Source: Leifsonia sp. PS1209
Lineage (GTDB): Bacteria; Actinomycetota; Actinomycetes; Actinomycetales; Microbacteriaceae
Assembly: GCF_012317045.1 (NCBI RefSeq)
Contig: NZ_CP051154.1
Location: 3,224,001 to 3,288,000, forward strand
Reading direction: 5' to 3'
DNA: 64,000 nt
The notes under the pieces are model-generated. The model was not told the DNA's origin and made no database searches. It saw nothing but the letters and a program-made list of their open reading frames with translations. Shown here in pieces: positions 1 to 8,926 of the stretch; position 1 is the first letter of the stretch, and each line of letters opens with the position of its first letter. The position numbers and the translations under genes are program-made.

Positions 1-2
1 CT

Positions 3-545
3 GACATCCGGTTCGTGCTGCGCGGAGGGACGGCGGACACGGTGCTGGATGCGCTGCGCGAGGGAGCGGCCGACCTCGCCTTCACCAGCCCGGACCCCCG
101 GGACCGCGAGATCGAGTGGCGACCACTGACCTCCGAACGACTGGCGGTCGGGGTGCCGGATGCGCATCCACTGGCCGGACGCGCGGTGATCGACGTGGAC
201 GACCTCGAACCGTTCGAGTTCGTCGCGCTGCGCACCGGATCCGGGCTGCGGCACATCGCCGACGCATACTTCGCCCGGCGCGGGATCGTGCCGAACATCG
301 TGCTGGAGGTCACCGAACTGGTGACGCTGCAGGCACTGGTGCGCGACGGGGTCGGGATCGCGCTGCTGCCGGACTCCTCGACCGAGCCGGGCGTGACGCT
401 GGTGCCGCTGGCGGAAGAGGCGGTGCGCGTGATCGGGCTCGCCAGGAACCTGGCGCGCAGCGAATCGGCCGCCGCGTCGCAGTTCGCACGGTTCGTGCGC
501 GAGGAGCTGGGGCTGGACGGGCGGCGGCAGGGCGCCCAGCGGTAG
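3..545 (+). CDS. LysR-family transcriptional regulator, C-terminal part (5' end outside window)
   Basis: Reading is open from the window edge, so only the effector-binding half is present (about 180 residues); the N-terminal winged helix-turn-helix lies upstream. The visible part has the usual LysR substrate-domain pattern: a stretch ending in DLAFTSPDP, then LAVGVPDAHPLAG, then FVALRTGSGLRH, and the typical end of the second subdomain, VTLQALVRDGVGIALLPDSS. LysR proteins are cytoplasmic tetrameric activators or repressors that respond to a small ligand. Its usual target, a divergent neighbour, would be outside the window. The next gene runs in the same direction 58 bp later and is unrelated, so nothing here identifies the ligand. 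Confidence 0.85.
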   Translation, partial: DIRFVLRGGTADTVLDALREGAADLAFTSPDPRDREIEWRPLTSERLAVGVPDAHPLAGRAVIDVDDLEPFEFVALRTGSGLRHIADAYFARRGIVPNIVLEVTELVTLQALVRDGVGIALLPDSSTEPGVTLVPLAEEAVRVIGLARNLARSESAAASQFARFVREELGLDGRRQGAQR

Positions 546-603
546 GGCGGGCTGCGACAACGCTGCTCGCGCCGGTGTCGGTCGCCGCGGTTACGCTTCC
601 CGC

Positions 604-1170
604 ATGACTGGCACCACCCCGTGCGCCGTCGTCGCCGGTGGCGTCGCGTGCACGAACCCCGCGCATCCCGGGGCGCCGCTGCCGCTCTGCCTGCAGCACC
701 TGCTCGTCGCGGCCGACTGGGTGGCCGACGAGTACGGCCAGATGGATGCGCTGCCGTCGCCGTGCGCGCTCTGCGGCTCGCGGCTGGGGGTGCGCTACCC
801 GTCCGGCTGGCTGTGCGCGGTGTGCGAATGGCGGGTGGGCGAGACCGTGTCCGGCGAGCTGCCGCCGCCGCGGGTGGACGTGGTCTACTACCTGCGATTC
901 AGGGACAGGGTGAAGATCGGCACCACTGCCAATCCGCGCGTGCGGTTCTCGAGCCTGCCGCACGACGAGGTGCTCGCGTTCGAGCGCGGCGACCGGGCGC
1001 TCGAACAGCGCAGGCACGCGCAGTTCGCCGCCCACCGCATCCCGCGCACCGAGTGGTTCGAGCGCACCGATGACCTGGATGCGCACCTCGCCGCCGTGAG
1101 CGCGGGTGTCACCGATCCGTGGTCGCTGCTGGCGTTGTGGCGGAGTCAGGCGATCGCGTTGCGGGGATAG
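604..1170 (+). CDS. GIY-YIG nuclease-family protein with zinc-ribbon N-terminus
   Basis: 188 residues. Residues 7-32 hold a possible metal site (C7, C16, C29, H32) and residues 54-74 a clear zinc ribbon (C54xxC57 ... C71xxC74). Residues 94-152 look like a GIY-YIG domain of the T5orf172/MUG113 kind: VYYLRF, then KIGTT, an arginine in PRVRF, a glutamate in ALEQRRHAQF and the closing RTEWFE. Such domains cut or bind DNA and occur in phage, restriction and orphan cellular proteins; no partner gene lies nearby, so the role is unknown. The ATG start follows a 58-bp gap. The last 62 bp overlap, tail to tail, the end of the TetR gene on the other strand. Domain call is by motif only. Confidence 0.7.
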   Translation: MTGTTPCAVVAGGVACTNPAHPGAPLPLCLQHLLVAADWVADEYGQMDALPSPCALCGSRLGVRYPSGWLCAVCEWRVGETVSGELPPPRVDVVYYLRFRDRVKIGTTANPRVRFSSLPHDEVLAFERGDRALEQRRHAQFAAHRIPRTEWFERTDDLDAHLAAVSAGVTDPWSLLALWRSQAIALRG

Positions 1171-1828
1171 GAGACGCGACGGTCGACGTCACCGTGGCGA
1201 TCAGCCAGTCCCGGTAGCGCTCGTACGTCCACCCGCTCTGCTGCACGAGCTGCTGGTGGCCCTCGGGCGACATGAGGAAGGAGAGCACGTCGGCGAGCGC
1301 CTGGAGGTCGTCGTCGGACGCGGCCCGCGCATCCACTGCCCCGCGGGAGGCGAGGAGGCCGACCAGGCGGCGGTAGTCGGCGTGGCGGCGGTCGAGCAGC
1401 GAGGCGAGGACCTCTCCGACGTGGGCGTCCCCTGCCGCGGCGGCGAGGAAGGCCGCCCAGAGGCCGCTGGTCCTGGCGTTCGCCTCGGCGATCATGCCGA
1501 CCATCGCCGTGAGGAATTCGCCGGTGTCTTCGATGCCCATGATCGCGGCGACCTCCGGCCGCTCGCTCAGCGACTCCTCGCCGGCGCTCCCGGCGAACGC
1601 GAGCTCGAACGCGCCGAGCAGCAGGGCGCGTTTCGGGCCGTGCACCTTCACACTTTCGACCGAGACCCCGGCGCCTGCGGCGATGTCGGCGAGGGAGGCG
1701 CCGGTGTATCCCTTGGCCGAGAACACCTCGAATGCGGAGGCGAGGATGCGCTGCCTGGTCTGCCGCGCCTGCTCCTCGCGGAGCGTCGAGCGGTACTGCC
1801 GCGGGGCGACGTTCTCCGAATCAGCCAT
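1109..1828 (-). CDS. TetR-family transcriptional regulator
   Basis: 239 residues. The N-terminal helix-turn-helix is typical of TetR: QTRQRILASAFEVFSAKGY, then GASLADIAAGAGVSVESVKVH at about residues 42-62. The remaining all-helical part would be the ligand and dimer domain. It is divergent from the glycosyltransferase at 1898 with a 69-bp gap that carries an inverted repeat, so it probably represses that gene and itself. The start codon overlaps the -35-like element reading the other way. Its 3' end overlaps the convergent GIY-YIG gene by 62 bp. The ligand is unknown; a substrate or product of the glycosyltransferase (a hydrophobic aglycone or drug) would be the usual guess. Confidence 0.88.
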   Translation of the reverse strand: MADSENVAPRQYRSTLREEQARQTRQRILASAFEVFSAKGYTGASLADIAAGAGVSVESVKVHGPKRALLLGAFELAFAGSAGEESLSERPEVAAIMGIEDTGEFLTAMVGMIAEANARTSGLWAAFLAAAAGDAHVGEVLASLLDRRHADYRRLVGLLASRGAVDARAASDDDLQALADVLSFLMSPEGHQQLVQQSGWTYERYRDWLIATVTSTVASPIPATRSPDSATTPAATTDR

Positions 1829-1858
1829 TGACTACCCTTCGTGTGTAGTGAATACTAT
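1828..1858 (+). promoter_or_regulatory. Promoter and TetR operator candidate between tetR and the glycosyltransferase
   Basis: A TTGACT (-35-like, 1828-1833) is followed after 17 bp by AATACT (-10-like, 1851-1856) reading toward the glycosyltransferase. Inside it ACTAC (1831-1835) is mirrored by GTAGT (1845-1849), and TAGT-GAAT-ACTA (1846-1857) is a second short inverted repeat. Repeats over the spacer and -10 are where a TetR repressor would act. Elements were found by eye. Confidence 0.45.
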
Positions 1859-1897
1859 CAGCGTTCATCAAACTCTAAACCCGAATGCGAGCATCCC

Positions 1898-3217
1898 ATG
1901 ACCACCCTCCTCCTCTGCAGCACACCGGTCCACGGCCACGTGATCCCGCTGCTCGCCGTCGCCAGGCACCTCGTCGACCGCGGCCACCGCGTCCTCTTCC
2001 TCACCGGCGGCCGCTACGCCGCGCGCGTCATCGCCACCGGCGCCACCTTCCTCCCGCTCCCCACCGAAGCCGACTACGACGACACCGACATGGATGCGGC
2101 CTTCCCCGGCCGCGTCGGACTCACCGGCCCGGCGGGCATCCGGTACGACATGACCACGATCTTCCTGCGCCCGGCCAGCGCGCAGCTCGCCGCCGTCGAC
2201 GCGATCGTCGCCGAGCACGGGGTGGACGTCGTGCTGGCGGAGAGCCTGTTCCTCGGCGCCGCCCTGCTCTCCACGCGGCCCCGCGCATCCCGGCCCGCTG
2301 TGGTCAACCTCGGCATCGTGCCGCTCGGGCTGAAGAGCAAGGACGTGGCTCCGCTCGGGCTCGGGGTCCAGCCGAAGCCCGGGATCGGCGGGCGCCTGCG
2401 GAACGCCGCCCTCACCGCCGTCGCGGAGAAGATCATCTTCGCGCCGGTGCAGAAGGCGGCGAGCAGGATCGCGCACGAGGCGACCGGCGCATCCCTCGAC
2501 GGGTTCATCCTCAACTGGCCGGCGCACGCGGACGCCGTGGTGCAGTTCACGGTTCCGGAGTTCGAGTACCCGCGCTCCGACCTGCCGTCGACGGTCCACT
2601 TCGTCGGGCCCGTCTCCCGCACCCGGCCGTCGGATACGCCGCTCCCGGCCTGGTGGGACGACCTCGCGGACGGGCGCCCGATCGTCCACGTCACCCAGGG
2701 GACCGTCGCCAACCGCGACTTCGGCGACCTGCTGCTGCCGACCATCCGGGGCCTGGCGGGCGACGACGTGTGGGTGGTCGCCAGCACGGGAGGGCGGCCG
2801 GTCGCCGAACTGGATGCGGACCTGCCGCCGAACGCGCGCGTCGCCGCCTACCTGCCGTACGACGCGCTGCTCCCGCGCACCTCGGCGTACGTGACGAACG
2901 GCGGGTACGGCGGCGTGCACTACGCGATGGAGCACGGCGTCCCCGTCGTGATCGCGGGGACGACGGAGGACAAGGTGGAGGTGTCTGCGCGCGTGGCGTG
3001 GTCGGGCGTCGGCGTGAACCTCGCGACGAACCGCCCGACCGACGCGGCGGTGGCCGGGGCGGTGCGGACGGTGCTCGCGGAGCCGGGATACTCCGAACGC
3101 AGCGCGGCCATCGGGGACGCGATCCGCGCATCCACGGGGCTGGCCGGACTGGAACGCGCCGTCCTGGGGCTGGTGGATGCGGCGGGCGGCACCCGCACTC
3201 ATTCGTCGCGTCGCTGA
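1898..3217 (+). CDS. MGT/UGT-type glycosyltransferase (GT1 family)
   Basis: 439 residues, the usual size for bacterial GT-B enzymes that transfer a sugar from a nucleotide donor to a lipophilic acceptor (OleD/macrolide glycosyltransferase type). The N-terminus MTTLLLCSTPVHGHVIPLL holds the His of the acceptor site; VTQGTVANRD marks the start of the donor domain. The donor motif near residues 335-370 reads TNGGYGGVHYAMEHGVPVV then TTEDK, where most relatives have HGG...DQ, so the first His is replaced by Asn. The ATG at 1898 is chosen over an in-frame upstream ATG at 1841 because the protein then begins at the conserved first strand. The divergent TetR gene suggests substrate-inducible detoxification or decoration of a small molecule. 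It is cytoplasmic with no signal peptide. Confidence 0.85.
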   Translation: MTTLLLCSTPVHGHVIPLLAVARHLVDRGHRVLFLTGGRYAARVIATGATFLPLPTEADYDDTDMDAAFPGRVGLTGPAGIRYDMTTIFLRPASAQLAAVDAIVAEHGVDVVLAESLFLGAALLSTRPRASRPAVVNLGIVPLGLKSKDVAPLGLGVQPKPGIGGRLRNAALTAVAEKIIFAPVQKAASRIAHEATGASLDGFILNWPAHADAVVQFTVPEFEYPRSDLPSTVHFVGPVSRTRPSDTPLPAWWDDLADGRPIVHVTQGTVANRDFGDLLLPTIRGLAGDDVWVVASTGGRPVAELDADLPPNARVAAYLPYDALLPRTSAYVTNGGYGGVHYAMEHGVPVVIAGTTEDKVEVSARVAWSGVGVNLATNRPTDAAVAGAVRTVLAEPGYSERSAAIGDAIRASTGLAGLERAVLGLVDAAGGTRTHSSRR

Positions 3218-3331
3218 ATCGCAGAAACGCGCGCTGTTGGATTCGATGAATGGCGCTGCGTACGATCGGAGAAGGCAGACCACCGTCGCTCGGCCACCCC
3301 ACCACCGCCGAACGATCTTCGAGGAGTCGCC

Positions 3332-3853
3332 ATCACCGAGTTCCGCATCGAGCTGGTCTCTCGCGACGAGCTCGGCTCCATCGTCACCCTGTTCACGTCG
3401 CACGGCGCCGTCGACGCCGCGACGGCCGCTGCCGAGATCGCGAACGGCACGGCCACCTACGTGACAGGGCCGGACAGCTACGTGCGCGCCGTCGTCAGCC
3501 CCATCTCGTCGCCGGTCGGGCCGTATCTCTACGTGAACTGGGACGGCACCCGTCGCAACAACCTGCACGACCTGTCGACGGGCAGGCGGGCGCCGCTGCC
3601 CCGCCGGTCGGCGGCGGCGGCGCGTGCGGCGGCGCGGGATGCGGCGGCTGCAATGGCGCGGGACGCGGCGGCGCAGGACGCGACGGCGGCGCAGGCCGCG
3701 ACGGCGGCGCAGGGCGCGTGGATGCGCATCCTCACCTCCCTCACGCGCCCGGCGACCCTGCCGCGCCGGCGCCCGACCCTCTTCGCCCCGCTCTTCCTCG
3801 ACCTCCTCCGCCCCCACGGCATCACGCCGCGCCGCAGCACGAGACACCAGTAA
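3332..3853 (+). CDS. DUF3892-like protein with apparent ATC start and Ala/Arg-rich tail
   Basis: No ATG, GTG or TTG lies in this frame between the glycosyltransferase stop (3215-3217) and 3461, yet protein-like sequence starts much earlier: TEFRIELVSRDELGSIV from 3335. The end of this part, YLYVNWDGTRRNNLHDL, matches the signature of DUF3892 proteins. A Shine-Dalgarno-like GAGGAG (3321-3326) sits 5 bp before an ATC codon at 3332, so ATC is the likely (rare) start; a start-codon mutation is the alternative. A start at 3461 would remove half the domain. Residues about 1-85 are the domain. About 86-130 are an Ala/Arg/Asp-rich, possibly coiled stretch, and the end is basic. The stop codon lies inside a 58-bp palindromic repeat. 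Function unknown. Confidence 0.6.
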   Translation: MTEFRIELVSRDELGSIVTLFTSHGAVDAATAAAEIANGTATYVTGPDSYVRAVVSPISSPVGPYLYVNWDGTRRNNLHDLSTGRRAPLPRRSAAAARAAARDAAAAMARDAAAQDATAAQAATAAQGAWMRILTSLTRPATLPRRRPTLFAPLFLDLLRPHGITPRRSTRHQ

Positions 3854-3897
3854 CTGCGCCACATCCCGGGCGTTTCGCGACAGTTACTGGCATCTCG
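3840..3897. repeat. 58-bp palindromic repeat, copy A
   Basis: Outer arms CGAGACACCAGTAACTG and CAGTTACTGGCATCTCG are near-perfect inverted repeats around a centre containing CCCGGGCGTTTCGCGA. Two further 58-bp copies lie at 6373-6430 and 23461-23518. This copy sits between the convergent DUF3892 and Rid genes and carries the TAA stop of the DUF3892 gene. It could act as a two-way transcription terminator or be a REP-like mobile palindrome. Confidence 0.8.
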
Positions 3898-3905
3898 CCG
3901 CCGCG

Positions 3906-4316
3906 TTAGGGCGCGACGGCGGCGACGGCCTCGACTTCGACGAGCTGGTCGGGGTAGCCGAGAACGGTGACGCCGAGCAGCGTGCTCGGCACGTCGTGGT
4001 CGCCGAACGCCGCCCGGACGACGGCCCACGCCGTGCCGAGGTCCTCGCGACGGGCCGACGCAACGAGCACCCGCGTGCTGATCACATCGCCGAGCGACGC
4101 GCCGGCCGCATCCAGGGCCGTCACCAGGTTCGCGACCGCCGCCTCGGCCTGCGCAGCGTAGTCGCCGACGCCCACTGTCGACCCGTCGAACGCGAGCGGA
4201 CACGCCCCGGCCAGGAAGATGTACCGGCTGCCCGCCGGGGCCGTCGCCGCATACGCGTACTCGGCGATCCCGGACAGTCTCTCCGTGCGGATCAGCTCGA
4301 CCCTGCCAGCCGTCAT
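3906..4316 (-). CDS. Rid-family (RidA/YjgF-like) protein lacking the catalytic arginine
   Basis: 136 residues in the single-domain Rid fold, which forms homotrimers. Recognisable parts are SRYIFLAGACPL near the start, DYAAQAEAAVANLVTALDAAG, then VISTRVLVAS and the ending LVEVEAVAAV. True RidA deaminases use an Arg in a PAR(S) segment just before the last strand to bind the imine/enamine carboxylate; here the aligned segment reads VPSTLLGVTVLG with no Arg. It therefore belongs to one of the other Rid subgroups and probably does not hydrolyse 2-aminoacrylate. The start at 4316 fits the family N-terminus. It stands alone between unrelated genes, with copy A of the palindromic repeat at its 3' end. 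Confidence 0.85.
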   Translation of the reverse strand: MTAGRVELIRTERLSGIAEYAYAATAPAGSRYIFLAGACPLAFDGSTVGVGDYAAQAEAAVANLVTALDAAGASLGDVISTRVLVASARREDLGTAWAVVRAAFGDHDVPSTLLGVTVLGYPDQLVEVEAVAAVAP

Positions 4317-4378
4317 CGTGCCTCCCTCGCAGCCCGACCACGGTACCGCACCCCGGATGCGCCGCTAGGCTCTGCCGC

Positions 4379-4720
4379 ATGGATGCGACATGGCTGCGGT
4401 CCCCGGAGGAACCGACCTGGGATCGCGGAGGGCAGACGGTGTACCGCGTGCGCCTCTGGGCTCGACCGCCGGAGCCGTACACCGGCTGGAACCTCGACGA
4501 CTGGGAGGTCACCGCCACCGCCGTGACAGAGGTCATCGCCTGGGCGGAGCAGGAAGCCGCGCGCCTCAGGGGCGGGCGGTGCGAGGTCTTCGTGCAGGCG
4601 ACAGACCACGGCACCCTCCGCGACGGCACGCTCGCCGAGCAGGTGCACCACATCCGGGTGTACGGGGAGCCAGCGGACACCGCCGCGACGGAGACTGTGC
4701 TGACGTTCCGGACGGAGTGA
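4379..4720 (+). CDS. Hypothetical protein, 113 residues
   Basis: I do not recognise the family. The protein is soluble and mildly acidic with no signal or membrane segment. Trp/Tyr-rich pieces (YRVRLWARPPEPYTGWNLDDWEV) are followed by a helical part (VTEVIAWAEQEAARLRGG) and two strand-like parts (CEVFVQATDHG, HHIRVYGEP). The alternating strand-helix-strand pattern suggests a small alpha/beta fold. It starts 62 bp from the divergent Rid gene and converges on the phospholipase D-like gene with a 10-bp gap. Codon use is like its neighbours, which supports it being a real gene. Confidence 0.6.
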   Translation: MDATWLRSPEEPTWDRGGQTVYRVRLWARPPEPYTGWNLDDWEVTATAVTEVIAWAEQEAARLRGGRCEVFVQATDHGTLRDGTLAEQVHHIRVYGEPADTAATETVLTFRTE

Positions 4721-4730
4721 CCGCCGCGCG

Positions 4731-6330
4731 TCAATCCGGCGCGACGGAACGCGACGCCAGCACGGCCCAGTCGTGCTCGAAGAGCTGGGTGAAGTATGCG
4801 GCGATCTCGGCGTTTTCGAGGATCACGCCCGCATCCCGGTTGGTCAGCGTCCCGGCCGGCGACCAGTTCTGGCTGCTGACGAGCGCGGCCCGGCCGTCGA
4901 CGACGATGCCCTTGTTGTGCACGTTGTTCTGCAGCTTCACCCTGTTCACGACGTCGAGGCCTTCGGCCTGCAGTTTCTCGAGGTAGCCGGCCGTCTCGAA
5001 CTGGCTCATGATGATGCGCACGTCGACTCCGGCCTGCTGACGGTCGATCACCGCGTGGATCAACGCGAGGAACTCGGCGGGGGCGTCCGCGACCGTCTTC
5101 GGCAGTTCGATGTACTGGAACTGCATCAGCAGCGATGTCGTGGCGCTCCGGATGAGGTCCAGGATGTGCGGGGCGTAGCTGCCAGCATCCGGGGTGAGCA
5201 GCGGCGTCACCGTCAGCTGCCGCTCGGCGGTGTCTGCAGCGAAGAAGCGCTGGTACGGCGGCGTGGTCGCGAGCGGGGCGAGCAGGGCCGGGACAGGCCC
5301 GGCGGCCGGAGTGGTGGCCTGGTGCTGCGCGGCGACAGCGAGGTCGTTGAGCAGGAAGGCCTCGAAGGTTCGCGCGAGTTGCTCGTTCTCGATGACGACG
5401 TGCCAGTCGCGGTCGCCGGAGCGGGCGGCCTCGGCGTCGGCCGGCGTGGTGACCGGGTCGATGTCCGGCTGGTTCGAGTTGTTCCAGTTGCCGCTGGACA
5501 GCCAGACGGCGGACGAATCCCGCACGGCGACCTTGATGTGGTACGCCGACGGGAAGATCCAGGCGGCGGCGAGCGGGTCCATCCTGGAGAGCGCCCACGC
5601 CTGCGTGAGGTGGTCGCCGAAGGCGGTGGCGAGGGCTGCGACGGTCTGCTCGTCGGTCTGGTCGGCGGTGGGATTCTTGGCGGGATGGTCGAGGACGAGC
5701 CGCACGGTTCGGCCCGCGAGGACGGTTTCGACGGTCTGCAGGATGTGCCGCGAGGTGAAGTCGTAGAGGCCGACGGTGAGGGTCTCGCGCACCCCGGAGA
5801 GGAACGCGCCGAGCGTCGGCCAGCCGGAGTCCGGACTCGCGCTCAGCGTCACGCGCATGGTACCGGAGACCGGGGCGAGGGCGGCGCCGGGCGGGGGCGC
5901 GTACGGGAGCTGGGTTTTGGCGGCGGCGGCGAAGTCGACGCGGGGGACGATGGATGCGCCGGGCGCCGGATGCGGCGCCGCCGACCGCGCCCGTCAGGTC
6001 GTACTCGTCGGCGAACTCCGGCACCGCGCCGCGATCGGGCGCTGGCCCCGCCGTGCGCGCGAAAGCGGCGGGCTCGGTCAGCATGCGCTCCTTGGCCGCC
6101 GACGCAACGCGCACATCCACGGGGAGGCCATCCACCTCGGCCGGCAGGGCGGCGCGCAGGGTGGGGAGCGACGCATCCCGTGCGATCGTCACCACGATGG
6201 CCGGGGTGTCCGTGATCCACCCGTCGGCCAGCAGGTAGCCCGGTCGCACGCTGAGGGCACCGGGGACGGCGAACTCGGGGAGGTGCTCGCGGATGACGGA
6301 GCCGATGTGTTCGGCGTTCAGGTTCGGCAT
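4731..6330 (-). pseudogene. Phospholipase D-like protein gene with a frameshift near codon 120
   Basis: Two halves of one protein are in different frames. From the ATG at 6330 the frame encodes about 120 plausible residues (MPNLNAEHIGSVIREHLPEF ... EFADEYDLTG) to about 5970, then turns into Arg/Pro-rich nonsense. The neighbouring frame reads sensibly from about 5970 (GASIVPRVDFAAAAKTQLPY) through an internal ATG at 5858 to the stop. The second part has two HKD-type motifs, HIKVAVRD...SSGNWNNSN and HNKGIVVD...SSQNWS, the phosphatidyl-transfer sites of PLD-like proteins. Intact length would be about 530 residues. The shift falls in a run of GGCGCC/GCGCCG words, so an assembly error is as likely as real decay. 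If real, only the 375-residue part from 5858 might be made. Confidence 0.7.
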
Positions 6331-6372
6331 ACCCCTGGCTTACTCCGCGAGACGGCACAGCGCCAGCACCCG

Positions 6373-6430
6373 CGAGATACCAGTTTCTGTCGCCGATCCC
6401 GGGCGTGTTGCGACAGTTTCTGGCATCTCG
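6373..6430. repeat. 58-bp palindromic repeat, copy B
   Basis: Same length and layout as copies A and C: CGAGATACCAG at the left, CTGGCATCTCG at the right and the shared centre with CCCGGGCGT. Unlike A and C the inner arms read CAGTTTCTG on both sides (direct rather than inverted), so only the outer 11 bp pair well. It lies between the divergent PLD-like and UvrA-like genes. Confidence 0.78.
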
Positions 6431-6503
6431 TAAACCCGCTGAATACGTGCAATTCTGTGGCATCTAGGATGAGGCGCACAGCCAGACAGATGGAGATCGC
6501 ACC

Positions 6504-8879
<2,376 letters not shown>

Positions 8880-8882
8880 AGA

Positions 8883-8910
8883 AGCGGCCACTCGCGTACG
8901 AGCGGCCGCT
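8883..8910. terminator. Two-way terminator hairpin after the UvrA-like gene
   Basis: AGCGGCC (8883-8889) pairs with GGCCGCT (8904-8910), and inside it CTCG pairs with CGAG around a CGTA loop, with one A/C mismatch between the two stems. It lies in the 47-bp gap between the convergent UvrA-like gene and the secreted hydrolase. There is no clear T-run on either side. Confidence 0.6.
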
Positions 8911-8926
8911 CCCTCCTCCACACTCC

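Noticed and set aside
3529..6330. A single 933-codon minus-strand gene running from the PLD-like start to the DUF3892 gene
   Set aside because: Only the first 120 or so codons look like protein; the rest is antisense or frame-shadow text over the true PLD-like, Rid and DUF3892 genes.
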